Assembly: GCF_004014715.1 (NCBI RefSeq) | Contig: NZ_CP034834.1 | Span: 1,116,001 to 1,180,000 of the forward strand | Length of the DNA: 64,000 nucleotides | Reading direction: 5' to 3' | DNA from: Pseudoalteromonas sp. R3 | GTDB taxonomy: Bacteria; Pseudomonadota; Gammaproteobacteria; Enterobacterales; Alteromonadaceae | Shown here: positions 55,901 to 64,000 of the stretch, piece after piece | How positions within the stretch are numbered: the first letter of the stretch is position 1 | Layout: every line of letters starts with the position of its first letter | Position numbers and translations under genes: made by a program | Notes under the pieces: model-generated | Seen by the model: the letters and a program-made list of their open reading frames with translations, nothing else | Told to the model about the DNA's origin: nothing | Databases searched by the model: none

Positions 55901-58877
55901 TGAGGGGGCACTGGTCATTAGCAGTGGCACAGTTATTACGGTAATTGAGGTTGAAGGAGATACCGATCAAGATGGTTTGCCACAGTGGTGGGAGCGTCGC
56001 TATGGTGGCGACCTTGACCCGGCTTCAGATGATGATGGCGATGGCCTGACAGCACTGGAAGAATATACGGTAAATACATCACCGATAATCGCTGATACCG
56101 ATGGTGATGGCCTGTCAGATGGTGACGAGGTCAACGAACATGGCACTTCACCCCTTAAAACCGATAGTGATGGCGATGGCCTGAGCGATGCGGCAGAAGT
56201 ACTTGAGTGGTTTACTGACCCTTTGTCGGTCGATTCGGACAGTGACGGAATTGATGATCAGGCAGAAACACGTGCAGGTCTGGATCCCAACGATGGCACT
56301 GATGCGGCGCTGGATAAGGATAATGACGGCTACTCCAATGCCCATGAAATATATGCCGGCTCAGATTTGAATGATGCTCAGTCCATTCCTGTGGTAGGAG
56401 ACTGGGCGATGGTGCAGGGGAATGCCAGCCACAATGGGTTTCAGGCCCTGATGCTGGATGCGACTAATTTCACACAGCGCTGGACTCAGTCATTTAGGTA
56501 CTTTGTGTCTACGCCGGCCATTGCGTCAGGTCAGATTTTTGTCACGAGTAATGGCAGCGTGTTGGCTTTGGATGCCGGGACGGGCGCAGAGCGTTGGTCG
56601 AATGCTTCTGTCGCAGGCAGTATCAGTGCACCGAGCGCAGGTAATGAGCTTGTTTATGTGCATACGGGCGGGCACGGTGACACTGCCCTGTGGGCATTCA
56701 ATGCGCAAACAGGTGAGCAGGTATTTCGAGGTACACACGGCTCGCAGTGGCAAAATTACAGCGCCCCCACCATTTTTAATGACCGTGCCTATATCAACGG
56801 TGCTTACTACGGTGGTATGCAGGGGTTTAATGCCCTGACGGGAGAGCACTTATGGCAAGGCAACGCTACCTGGGATGATCACTGGGAGCCAGCCGTCAAT
56901 GATAACTATGTGTTTGCCCCGTATAATGGTGATATTGCGGTGTTAAATCATGATAATGGTGAGATGCTGTTTTCGCTTGATGCTAATTTCGGTTCACAAA
57001 CACCGGTGCTGGGCACACACAATAATGTGATTACCTATGGGGCTCAGCTCGTAAGTTATGATATTGAGACACAGGCAGTGCGCTGGACCACGAGTGCATC
57101 GGGTGATAGCTATCAGATGCCGGCAGTAGGCGCAGGCCTGGTGGTCACAGTGCAGGACAACGTACTTAGAGCCTTTAATGAACTCAATGGAGCGCAGGTA
57201 TGGCAGTGGGCCCCGTCACAGCGTCTTCAGTCCAATATCATTCTGACAGCAAGCCATGTATTTGTTGCTTCCGACAGTACAACGTTTGCCATTAACCTCA
57301 GAACACAGGAAGTCGACTGGGAATACAGCCAGGGCGGTCAGTTATCATTAGGCAATGAGGGGGCACTGGTCATTAGCAGTGGCACAGTTATTACGGTAAT
57401 TGAGGTTGAAGGAGATACCGATCAAGATGGTTTGCCACAGTGGTGGGAGCGTCGTTATGGTGGCGACCTTGACCCGGCTTCAGACGATGATGGCGATGGC
57501 CTCACGGCACTGGAAGAATATACGGTAAATACATCACCGATAATCGCTGATACCGATGGTGATGGCCTGTCAGATGGTGACGAGGTCAACGAACATGGCA
57601 CTTCACCCCTTAAAACCGATAGTGATGGCGATGGCCTGAGCGATGCGGCAGAAGTACTTGAATGGTTTACTGACCCTTTGTCGGTCGATTCGGACAGTGA
57701 CGGAATTGATGATCGGGCGGAAACACGTGCAGGCCTGGATCCCAACGATGGCACTGATGCGACGCTGGATAAGGATAATGACGGCTACTCCAATGCCCAT
57801 GAAATATATGCCGGCTCAGATTTGAATGATGCTCAGTCCATTCCTGTGGTAGGAGACTGGGCGATGGTGCAGGGGAATGCCAGCCACAATGGGTTTCAGG
57901 CCCTGATGCTGGATGCGACTAATTTCACACAGCGCTGGACTCAATCATTTGAGTATTCTGTGTCTACGCCGGCCATTGCGTCAGGTCAGGTTTTTGTCAC
58001 GAGTAATGGCAGCGTATTGGCTTTAGATGCCGGGACGGGCGCAGAACGTTGGTCGAATGCCTCTGTCGCAGGCAGTATCAGTGCACCGAGTGCGGGTAAT
58101 GAGCTTGTTTATGTGCATACGGGTGGGCATCAGGATACTGCCCTGTGGGCATTCAATGCGCAAACAGGTGAGCAGGTATTTCGAGGTACACACGGCTCGC
58201 AGTGGCAAAATTACAGCGCCCCCACCATTTTTAATGATCGTGCCTATATCAACGGTGCTTACTACGGTGGTATGCAGGGGTTTAATGCCCTGACGGGAGA
58301 GCACTTATGGCAAGGCAACGCTACCTGGGATGATCACTGGGAGCCAGCCGTCAATGATGACTATGTGTTTGCCCCGTATAATGGTGATATTGCGGTGTTA
58401 AATCATGACAATGGTGAGATGCTGTTTTCGATTGATGCTAATCTCGGTTCACAAACACCGGTACTGGGCACACACAATAATGTGATTACCTATGGGGCTC
58501 AGCTCGTAAGTTATGATATTGAGACATCGGCAGTGCGCTGGACCACGAGTGCATCGGGTGGTAGCTATCAGATGCCGGCAGTAGGCGCAGGCCTGGTGGT
58601 TACAGTGCAGGACAACGTACTTAGAGCCTTTAATGAACTCAATGGAGCGCAGGTATGGCAGTGGGCCCCGTCGCAGCGTCTTCAGTCCAATATCATTCTG
58701 ACAGCAAGCCATGTATTTATTGCTTCCGACAGTACAACGTTTGCCATTAACCTCAGAACACAGGAAGTCGACTGGGAATACAGCCAGGGCGGTCAGTTGT
58801 CTTTAGGAAAAGAGGGCGAGTTATTGATTAGTAATGGGTCAGATTTGACCTTAATAGCAGTGCAACCAGGTTTATGA
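52945..58877 (+). CDS. Giant lipoprotein of PQQ-type beta-propellers with calcium-binding linkers; frame break at 53182-53184
   Basis: After repair, about 1978 residues. The start at 52945 has GGAG six bases before it; the lipobox is LAAC, followed by GGGGGD. Calcium-binding thrombospondin-type-3 repeats come next (DADGLPDNADSDDDNDG). One added G at 53182-53184 joins the two frames (DGDGIGNN). Four propeller domains follow (PQQ/quinoprotein-like: LDAGTGAERW, FNAQTGEQVFRG, AFNELNGAQ), joined by linkers such as DSDGDGLSDAAEVL. The first domain is diverged; the last three are 485-residue near copies. It is probably a surface protein for binding or adhesion; no enzymatic site was identified. Confidence 0.85.
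54522..55976 (+). repeat. Propeller-linker repeat, unit 1 of 3
   Basis: Exactly 1455 bases (485 codons): a calcium-binding linker followed by one propeller. It is nearly identical to the next two units at the DNA level. Confidence 0.92.
55977..57431 (+). repeat. Propeller-linker repeat, unit 2 of 3
   Basis: Exactly 1455 bases, in register with unit 1. Most differences from units 1 and 3 are single bases. Confidence 0.92.
57432..58877 (+). repeat. Propeller-linker repeat, unit 3 of 3
   Basis: The last unit; it matches the others until about 58800 and then ends in a different short C-terminal sequence and the stop codon. Confidence 0.9.
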
Positions 58878-59419
58878 TATTTCTTAAGCATAAGTATACA
58901 ATTTTAATTGGTGTTTTTGTCATGGGGGGGCTGCTCTTAGTAGACTCTCAGAACAAGGAGGAGGCTGAGCAAAACCAGAGGCTGGAGCAAGAACATCATC
59001 TCAACAACTCTGAGAAAGGTGTGCTAAATGTGTATCAAGAAAGCCATGGGACAGAATTGAGCGGTGAGCAGTCAGGGAATGCAATACAGCCTGCTCCCCT
59101 TCATTTGTCATCTGGAAAGCCAGAAAATAAAGTCCCGTTGACTGATGTGCTAGATAGGCTAAGGGCCTTAGAGGCGAGTTTGGATGACCCGGATAAGAGA
59201 TTGATCGTAAAACAAAGCGGCAATGAGATTGTAGAGTTAGAAAGTAACGCCACAAGCAGTTATTTTAATCAGCCTGTCGCTAAGTATATGTATCAAGAAG
59301 AGCTGTTGGTGTCTTATACCGAAATTTCATATTCTTTTGGTGAGAAAAAAGCACATACCATTTATCTGGTATACGATGAAAATAAGGATGTGATTGACTA
59401 CAAAGAACGTTGGCAGTGA
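58874..59419 (+). CDS. Hypothetical membrane-anchored protein coupled to the propeller gene
   Basis: A 181-residue protein with an N-terminal membrane segment (residues 8-23), a charged coiled stretch (NKEEAEQNQRLEQEHH) and a folded C-terminal part (KYMYQEELLVSYTEISYSFG). Its ATG overlaps the stop of the propeller gene by four bases, so the two are co-translated. It may be an assembly or export partner of the giant lipoprotein. No family is recognised. Confidence 0.7.
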   Translation: MIFLKHKYTILIGVFVMGGLLLVDSQNKEEAEQNQRLEQEHHLNNSEKGVLNVYQESHGTELSGEQSGNAIQPAPLHLSSGKPENKVPLTDVLDRLRALEASLDDPDKRLIVKQSGNEIVELESNATSSYFNQPVAKYMYQEELLVSYTEISYSFGEKKAHTIYLVYDENKDVIDYKERWQ

Positions 59420-59988
59420 TAGGCTGAACAACGGTATGAACTACCTTAGCTCAGCTTCACCGGTGTGTTGAGCTATACCTTTCCAAAACGGGCGTGCAGA
59501 CAGCACGCCGTATTCCTTTGTATGACCGCTCAGAGCGATGTCAGGTTCCATGCGTCCTCTGGCCATGAGGTTGCAGCCAGAGATATTAAACGACCATACA
59601 GCCCTTGCGGTTGGCACATTGTGAAGTTGCATGTAGTTACATGGATAGCCATCTAAAATTGGCGTACAGGCTTTTCGCTGTGTTCTAGATCGAATAGCGT
59701 TGCCGTTGTTGCAATGATTGATTTTCTCACAAGGCAGCATGTTACAAAAGTGACTGCTCAGCGCTGCTGAAAGTGTATTCAGTAGGGTAAAAACTCTAAT
59801 AAATTCAAAAGAAAATAAGAGTGACACTATAGTGCTAGTTTTTTTGCACATCATATATACAAACAACTAATTTCCCATTAAAAGGTACTTTTGAAAAGTA
59901 AATGTAAAGATCTTGGGGTATTTTGTTCCCGTTGCGCAACATCTGTAGAAATGAAATTCGAAAATACTAATAAATTAATGAGGAAATT
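59420..59988. other. Intergenic region with a cassette-type hairpin
   Basis: It contains GGCGTGC (59491-59497) and GCACGCC (59503-59509), a hairpin resembling those at 49848 and 52242, and a further partial match GGCGTACAGG near 59661. A minus-strand open frame at 59441-59866 has no family features and is not called. The AT-rich end probably holds the promoter for the next gene. Confidence 0.5.
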
Positions 59989-60960
59989 ATGAAGTTTAAA
60001 TTTGCTGCACTGTTGGGCATGCTCTGTGCTACCACACTATCTGGGGCAGCGGAAGCGTATCTGTACAAAGACCCGGGTTATGTTGAACGTAACGCCCGGA
60101 CTATTCAGAAGAATCGGGTAATAGGTCAGTCTCATCAATATCGAGATCAACAAGGCTGGATGTATGTTGATAAGGTTGAGAATGGGGCAACACAGGGTTT
60201 TTATCAGGCAGGGAACTGGTTAAAGCTGCACAATCGTGATTTTAAGATGTCGATTGGTGAGCTGGAGTTTTCATTTAATCCCAGCAAGCTTGATTGTACT
60301 CAGGGCATGAGCTTCAACTTTACCGTTGGAGATGACACTGTCGCGAGTATTAAACCAAACTGCGATGATTTGTTGGATGCTTCGATCACCTACCCCGTTG
60401 AGTACTACTTTGATCTGATCCCTGAACCGGTTAAGCCTAAGGTGGAATTGCCACTAGACCCGTTGGGGTTACTAAAACTTGGCGTGAAGTTTGGTGCGGG
60501 TATCGAAGCTGGTGCTGAATTCACGGTAGGTGGAGTAATTGGTGGGCATGGAAATGAAGTGCCATTCGAAGCCGAAGGGGTTAGACGTCCAGACTATATC
60601 TATGCGTCTGTAGAGCCATATGTTGGTGGCGTTGTCTCTAGTTCTGCTTATGGTTCGTTTGGTCACGGCATATCAGAAGCCGGTGTAAAAGGTAAAGTTA
60701 ATCTGCTCAAAGTAAAAGGCAAAGGGTATGTAGAAGCTGGTGTGCGCCGTATCGTGGAAGACGAGGCGGTGATAGAGCAAGGCTTTTTGGAGTTAAAGGT
60801 CAGCACTAAATTGACAGGTGGAGACGGCAAAATTCAGGCTTACTGCAAAAAGCTCTGGGGACTGCTGCAATTTAACGTAGATGTAATGAAATGGGATCCG
60901 CTGTACCAGCGCGAAACCGTCCTTTACGAATACGCGAGCCCTGTTTGGGAAAATTTATAA
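59989..60960 (+). CDS. Hypothetical secreted protein
   Basis: A 323-residue protein with a signal peptide ending near residue 23 (SGAAEA). The mature part has an N-terminal beta-rich domain with two cysteines (SKLDCTQG and IKPNCDD), then a glycine-rich stretch of beta strands (KLGVKFGAGIEAGAEFTVGG, later KGKGYVEAGVRRIVED) that may form a barrel or solenoid. It precedes the HEAT-like gene by 49 bases on the same strand. I do not recognise a family. Confidence 0.65.
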   Translation: MKFKFAALLGMLCATTLSGAAEAYLYKDPGYVERNARTIQKNRVIGQSHQYRDQQGWMYVDKVENGATQGFYQAGNWLKLHNRDFKMSIGELEFSFNPSKLDCTQGMSFNFTVGDDTVASIKPNCDDLLDASITYPVEYYFDLIPEPVKPKVELPLDPLGLLKLGVKFGAGIEAGAEFTVGGVIGGHGNEVPFEAEGVRRPDYIYASVEPYVGGVVSSSAYGSFGHGISEAGVKGKVNLLKVKGKGYVEAGVRRIVEDEAVIEQGFLELKVSTKLTGGDGKIQAYCKKLWGLLQFNVDVMKWDPLYQRETVLYEYASPVWENL

Positions 60961-60973
60961 ACTGTTGTAACTG

Positions 60974-60992
60974 GTGGCCTGAAAAAGGCCAC
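60974..60992 (+). other. Intercistronic hairpin
   Basis: GTGGCCT and AGGCCAC form a seven-base stem on a GAAAA loop between the secreted-protein gene and the HEAT-like gene. No T tract, so it may be a stability element. Confidence 0.55.
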
Positions 60993-61009
60993 TATGTCGG
61001 GATTGCTTT

Positions 61010-62589
61010 ATGAAAAGAATAATTATTACACTGGCTTTCTTAAGTCTGTTGGGGATCGTGTTTTTTGCACTCAGTGGGGCATATCAGGGTGTTAATGAGC
61101 ATTCAGAAGCTGATGCGCTCGGAACTGGTGATATTAAAAATACCTTAGGAGAGGTACAAGCTTCAGGTTATCAGGTAGTCATTCAATCTGCGGTACTGAG
61201 CGAAAAAGGCACTGCGTTTGCGCACTCGGATTTATCCTGGAAAATGTACTTTTATCCCAATACAGATCCCTCTTCAATATCGCCCGCATTGTTAACGGAT
61301 ATTGAGTTTATTTCTGACAGCAAAGTACAACCGATGCCGCAGCAGCTGCCTTTTTACTTTTCTTATAACGGGCAACAATTTACCCAATCCGATTTGCTCG
61401 GGCTGCCTCAAGCGCACCCATTGTGGGTGTTGCCTAAAGTGCTCGATTTAATGAGTTACTCACTATCAGAGCCTCTGACGTTTAAAGATGCGTTGGGTAA
61501 GAGTACATATCGTTTTCAAAAGAGTGGTAATACAATAAGTCGAGTAAAAATAGAACAACACCGACAGCAAAATCAACAGGAGCAAGAAAGTTGGGGGCTT
61601 ACCCTAAAACCCTCAGATCACAGGGTTGCAAATCAGCCCAATCTGCAACAGCTGGACTACCGTAATCAGCAAGTTTTGCACCAAGGTACTCAACAGTATG
61701 AAGTCATACAGACGGTAACTATCCTGCCTATCGAGCATATGCATACAGGTCAAACGAACTGGGATGCCTCTCATAATAAAGACATTATATCACCGGGTCA
61801 GCAAGCGGCTGTTGTTGAGATCACCGGCGAAAACTTTCTGAAACAGCTGGAACAGTTGGCAGATTCTTTAGATCCCGCTTTGGCAAAAGCGATAGGTCAG
61901 TTTATGTTGGAAAATTATGATTATGGCACTTTGAAAGCGTACCTGAAGGACCACGCAGGCTTGAGCTCAGCACTGATTTATTCATTACAAAAAGCGCAGA
62001 CACTGGAGGCCGAGCAAACGCTTGCTGATCTGTTGACGGAGCGTGACCTCAGCCAGTCATCATTGCAGAAAGTTGCGATGGCGCTTGGGCGAATAGAAAA
62101 TGCGTCTAACGTCGCATTTGCTAGTTTGCAGTCTGTTGCAGACGACTCTGCCAAGCAGGCGCTTGCCGATGTGGCACTGCTCAGTATTGGCACAATGAGC
62201 AAATTTTCCCCCAACAATCTCATCAGGTAGCGCGTTTCCTGAGTCGTAAACTGACAGAGCCTCAGCAACTGTCAACGGCCATACTCGCGGTTGCGAATAG
62301 CAAAAATCCAGCCCTGATCGAAAAGCTACCTGACTATTTACACCATGTGGATACTCAAGTCAGGCGAAATGCGATTAAATCGCTTGCACACAACGAAGCG
62401 TATCAGGATCAGGTCATAGCAAGTCTGGCAGGCACGTCTGATGTCAATGCCATCGATGCATTTATAAGAACGTATGAACGGGCTGATTATGCGCTATCCA
62501 ATGAGAATATAGAAAAGTTGACGGAGTTTTATCAAACAACAACGCACCCAATTATTAAAAAGCGACTGGCCACTGTTATCCGGTTATAG
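61010..62589 (+). CDS. Membrane-anchored HEAT-like (vitellogenin-N-like) protein; frame break at 62208-62212
   Basis: After repair, about 526 residues. A membrane segment or uncleaved signal (residues 4-22) leads to a beta-rich region of about 270 residues, then a helical repeat region (LADLLTERDLSQSSLQKVAM and HVDTQVRRNAIKSLAHNEAY) resembling HEAT repeats and the lipid-transfer vitellogenin N-terminal domain. The frame stops at 62230; one extra C in the run 62208-62212 joins it to QQSHQVARFLSRKL and the rest. It follows a secreted-protein gene by 49 bases and probably works with it. Family similarity is my reading, not a search. Confidence 0.68.
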
Positions 62590-62596
62590 TCAGCAT

Positions 62597-62621
62597 GAGT
62601 GGCGGGGCTATATCGCCACTC
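62597..62621 (+). terminator. Terminator-like hairpin after the HEAT-like gene
   Basis: GAGTGGCG (62597-62604) pairs with CGCCACTC (62614-62621), just beyond the stop of the HEAT-like gene. There is only a weak T tract. Confidence 0.6.
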
Positions 62622-62835
62622 ATTCAACCTTATGCTGTAAGTCCGCAAAGCCATAGTTGCCTTATTTAACAATTTCATCGTCTTTAACCACTGCCAGCTG
62701 TAAACCCGGAATATGCCTTTCCTTCATCAGTGCCTTAATAAGTTTGTCTACCGGCTCTGCTTTTACCAAGGATGACCACAGAAGGGTGCCGAACCAGAAT
62801 AAGCTGGATAGTAAGACTCTGTTGTTCTTGTACAT
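62620..62835 (-). pseudogene. Remnant of a serine hydrolase (class C beta-lactamase family)
   Basis: From the ATG at 62835 the sequence encodes a signal peptide (LLSSLFWFGTLLWSSLVKA) and the beginning of a beta-lactamase-like serine hydrolase, with RHIPGLQLAVVKDDEIVK. A TAA follows at 62662-62664, after which the same frame continues GNYGFADLQHKV, the expected next conserved segment, and then stops. The catalytic SxxK, which should come about 20 residues later, is missing. It is thus both interrupted and truncated, and not functional. Confidence 0.75.
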
Positions 62836-63417
62836 GATAGTTCCGTTACGCATTTTCATTGTGAAGATATCTTCATATACAACAAGTAATATACCAACAT
62901 TAAAATATTTTAATATCAATGCCTTGTGATTTTAAGTAAGAGCGCATCCTGCCTTTTTTTTCGAGATATAGTCAGATTTACCAAGAAGTGGTTATTTTAA
63001 CAATGAAAAAATGCAGCACAAAAGGCGTGTAACCAAACGTCTTTTCCAAAGAGTTTTTGTGTGTCCTCAGTATTATTGGTTAAATCAGAAAAGTCATATT
63101 TACCTCTTTCTTATGTCAAACCAGAACGATAATTTGGCATCATTCTCTGAAATTTTGAGTAAAAACACTAACCCTGTTGACTAGCCAATCACCTTATGTG
63201 TAACTAAGCGCATCGACAATTCTGTTAGTAAGATTTGATTTTTATTTATACAATTGTTGTTGATTTAAAAGAGTTTTATGCTTCAGTGTTCACAAGATTG
63301 CGCAGAGCTCATTAATTGAAACAGTACAAATTGAGCTTTTTTTGTTCTATCTGGCTTGACCTCCTACCACAATAAGCTAGCCTTTTGTTGCTAAATTGTA
63401 ACTTTTGGAGCAAGTAA
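62836..63417. other. AT-rich intergenic region
   Basis: No supported gene is present; only very short frames occur. The promoter of the lipase gene is presumably here. Confidence 0.5.
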
Positions 63418-64000
63418 ATGAAAAGAATAACACTCACTGTTTTACTCAGTATTATGTCACTCTTTGCACAACTGGCGCACAGTAGTGATGAACTGGAATA
63501 TCCTGTTGTGTTGGTTCATGGCCTATTTGGTTTCGATAACCTGCTGGGTGTGGATTATTTCTACCGCGTACCCTCGGTTATTCGCCAGGAGGGCGGTAAT
63601 GTTTATGTAGCTGAAGTGTCGTCCGCACATAATTCAGAGCTGCGAGGTGAGCAACTTCTTGAGCAGGTGGCACTGATCAGAGCCCTGACAGGTAAAGACA
63701 AAGTGAACCTGATTGGCCATAGTCAGGGTGCACAAACCATTCGCTATGTGGCATCTGTAAAGCCTCAATGGGTGGCCTCGGTAACCAGTATTGGTGGCGT
63801 AAACTGGGGCAGTCGCTTTGCTGATGTGGTACGCGGGGGAGTCGATCAGGGGTCTTTCTCTGAGCAGTTTTTAGCGTCATTAGCCAATGGTCTGGCTGGC
63901 CTAATTGACTTATTATCGGGTAAACCTACGGCACCCAAAGATGCGCTTGAAGCACTCGAGGCTCTGACCACAGAGGGCACACTTGCGTTTAATCAAAAGT
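63418..64000 (+). CDS. Secreted triacylglycerol lipase (family I), 3' partial
   Basis: The first 194 codons of an exported lipase that splits triacylglycerols. A signal peptide (MKRITLTVLLSIMSL, ending AQLAHS) is followed by YPVVLVHGLFGFDNLLGVDY, the oxyanion-hole HGL region of family I (Pseudomonas/Proteus-type) lipases, and by the nucleophile elbow GHSQG. GGAG precedes the ATG by about nine bases. The Asp and His of the triad lie beyond the window. Members of subfamilies I.1/I.2 usually need a foldase encoded next to them. Confidence 0.92.
   Translation, partial: MKRITLTVLLSIMSLFAQLAHSSDELEYPVVLVHGLFGFDNLLGVDYFYRVPSVIRQEGGNVYVAEVSSAHNSELRGEQLLEQVALIRALTGKDKVNLIGHSQGAQTIRYVASVKPQWVASVTSIGGVNWGSRFADVVRGGVDQGSFSEQFLASLANGLAGLIDLLSGKPTAPKDALEALEALTTEGTLAFNQK

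Noticed and set aside
54693..57825. Sets of 60-107-codon frames repeated in the propeller region on both strands
   Set aside because: They recur once per repeat unit only because the true coding sequence is repeated; none has its own translation signal.
54522..58877. Long regular direct repeats that might suggest a CRISPR array or a segmental assembly duplication
   Set aside because: Units are 1455 bases, fully coding and in frame, with domain-consistent proteins; this is protein-repeat amplification, although the copy count could still be misassembled.
59441..59866. A 141-codon open frame on the minus strand in the 59.4-60.0 kb gap
   Set aside because: No signal peptide, domain or plausible ribosome-binding site; composition resembles random translation of an intergenic region.
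63113..63184. A 23-codon frame (starting MSNQNDNLASFSE)
   Set aside because: Too short, without a ribosome-binding site or neighbouring context to support translation.

Overview
The window looks like a chromosomal segment of a marine gammaproteobacterium, most probably Pseudoalteromonas. This is inferred from an alpha-amylase (44473-46482) whose length and catalytic numbering match the Pseudoalteromonas haloplanktis enzyme, a DUF2999 protein, a GlyGly-CTERM metalloprotease, an acnD-prpF methylcitrate pair, and several secreted polymer-degrading enzymes. No rRNA, tRNA, CRISPR array, phage or transposase was seen.

Layout. 1-3.9 kb: the end of a methylcitrate (propionate) operon, acnD then prpF. 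3.9-7.9 kb: an exporter, a SpoIIAA-like protein, a short-chain dehydrogenase, and a GNAT/FAD oxidoreductase pair. 8.2-9.7 kb: a secreted GH19 chitinase. 10-15.5 kb: small membrane proteins, a bile-acid-type symporter, a large lipoprotein, and two paralogous small peptides with a shared double-glycine leader (one too short to be picked up easily). 15.7-19 kb: an RsmB/RsmF-like methyltransferase, DUF2999, and a membrane-anchored GH25 muramidase overlapping a membrane protein. 19.1-23.2 kb: a nucleoside module, udk-nupC divergent from deoB-deoD, with two matching operators between them. 23-32 kb: ferredoxin reductase, several secreted or periplasmic proteins, and a LuxR-type two-component pair facing a membrane protein across a palindrome. 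32-37 kb: a reprolysin-like protease, a lipoprotein and an OmpR-type two-component pair. 37-39.8 kb: a bufferin-like RiPP locus, consisting of a precursor with a duplicated six-cysteine core, a DUF692 (MNIO) enzyme, its DUF2063 partner and a fourth unknown gene. 40-46.5 kb: an HAF-repeat protein, a YqjD/YqjE/YqjK-like envelope operon, an XRE-type membrane regulator and the amylase. 46.8-52.7 kb: a 5'-truncated Rhs gene with a C-terminal toxin-like domain, a probable immunity gene, and an AT-rich array of small, partly duplicated membrane-protein cassettes. 52.9-62.6 kb: a giant lipoprotein of PQQ-type propellers joined by calcium-binding linkers and carrying three near-identical 1455-bp units, then an overlapping small gene, a secreted protein and a HEAT-like envelope protein. 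62.6-64 kb: a serine-hydrolase remnant and the start of a secreted lipase.

Six reading-frame breaks were found: one each in acnD, the protease, the propeller gene and the HEAT-like gene, and two in Rhs. Every one is repaired by adding one base, and five of the six sit at runs of three or more G or C. The simplest explanation is homopolymer under-calling in the assembly, so I annotate these genes through the breaks. The most interesting biology is the duplicated bufferin-like RiPP locus, the orphan double-glycine peptide pair, the Rhs immunity-cassette array and the amplified propeller lipoprotein.
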